A model generated the notes under the pieces. It saw nothing but the letters and a program-made list of their open reading frames with translations, had not been told where the DNA came from and made no database searches. 64,000 nucleotides of DNA, taken from contig JBCCHF010000028.1 in the NCBI GenBank assembly GCA_039028895.1, forward strand, positions 1-64,000. The letters run 5' to 3'. Positions 63,840-64,000 of this stretch are shown here, piece by piece. The DNA comes from JAHDCJ01 sp039028895 (GTDB taxonomy: Bacteria; Bacteroidota; Bacteroidia; Chitinophagales; Saprospiraceae). Made by a program: the position numbers and the translations under genes. The stretch's first letter is position 1, and every line of letters begins with the position of its first letter.

Positions 63840-64000
63840 ATGAAAAAACTGACCCTGCTATTTTCATTTTTTATTTGTTTGACCGTTACCGGAATGGCAC
63901 AACAGAACTATCAATACGCAATTGGCCTGAGAGGTGGTAATCCGGTAGGGGCTACTGTAAAATACTTTTTCACAGAATACCATGCTGGTGAGGGCATTAT
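63840..64000 (+). CDS. Secreted/outer-membrane beta-barrel-like protein, 3' end cut by window
   Basis: The first 53 codons only. Signal peptide MKKLTLLFSFFICLTVTGMA, then QQNYQYAIGLRGGNPVGATV, a pattern of outer-membrane or porin-like beta-barrel N-termini in Bacteroidota. Nothing more can be said because the window ends. Confidence 0.75.
   Translation, partial: MKKLTLLFSFFICLTVTGMAQQNYQYAIGLRGGNPVGATVKYFFTEYHAGEGI

Noticed and set aside
1..64000. CRISPR arrays, tRNA or rRNA genes, IS elements
   Set aside because: No regular repeat-spacer array, cloverleaf, rRNA-like segment or transposase reading frame was recognised by eye; a tRNAscan or Infernal run would settle it.

Overview
The window looks like a chromosomal segment of a marine or environmental member of the Bacteroidota, most likely a Saprospiria/Lewinella-type bacterium. 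This is inferred from four proteins with a type IX secretion (T9SS) C-terminal sorting domain, two LytTR two-component pairs with LytS/YehU-type kinases, many Bacteroidota-style lipoproteins, a CarboxypepD_reg-type TonB-dependent receptor, a TAnnTTTG-type promoter and moderate-to-low GC. No rRNA, tRNA, CRISPR array or intact insertion sequence was seen.

Layout. 1-11.1 kb: an edge-truncated methyltransferase-like gene, a secreted lipoprotein, a LytTR regulator/kinase pair (minus strand), an S41-like peptidase, a beta-lactamase-fold hydrolase and a second LytTR kinase/regulator pair with a likely direct-repeat operator upstream, followed by two small secreted proteins. 11.1-22 kb: a CxxCxxCC protein, a four-gene minus-strand operon (membrane protein, DUF1569/DinB, alpha/beta hydrolase, aldo/keto reductase), T9SS cargo, a NADAR protein, an ExbD-like lipoprotein and an agmatine-deiminase-family lipoprotein. 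22-28.6 kb: a minus-strand retron locus made of a WGR-HEAT/ARM protein, a winged-helix/SWIM protein, a structured msr-msd RNA region and a retron reverse transcriptase. I believe this matches the predicted 'type XIII' retron architecture. 28.8-43.2 kb: a VIT/VWA protein, a possible caspase-fold membrane protein, a hemerythrin protein with a degenerate-receiver LuxR regulator, LVIVD-repeat and Ig-like T9SS cargo, a DM13 lipoprotein with an outer-membrane protein, an RRM protein, a SecD-P1-like lipoprotein and an old-yellow-enzyme homologue. 43.3-48.9 kb: a minus-strand group with an SGNH hydrolase, an HXXEE membrane protein, a 2,2-dialkylglycine decarboxylase homologue and a NodU-type carbamoyltransferase. 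49-54.3 kb: a hydrolase, an OmpA lipoprotein, a degenerate CPBP membrane protein and a TonB-dependent receptor.

54.6-63.7 kb is one tightly packed six-gene signalling operon: cyclase-TolB-zinc-ribbon-FHA protein, Ser/Thr kinase-FHA, Ser/Thr kinase-TM-WG-repeat, Ser/Thr kinase-TM-OmpA, FHA-TM-coiled-coil-trypsin protease, and a PP2C phosphatase. It reads as a complete write/read/erase phosphothreonine circuit that crosses the inner membrane and ends in a periplasmic protease and a peptidoglycan-binding module. Together with the retron locus it is the best candidate for an under-described system here. The window ends inside a secreted or outer-membrane protein gene.

Several intergenic gaps carry a degenerate interspersed element with terminal inverted repeats and a shared core CTCTGCGTT. 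One copy contains a perfect 43-nt palindrome. Functional statements are inferences from motifs read by eye; no database search was run.
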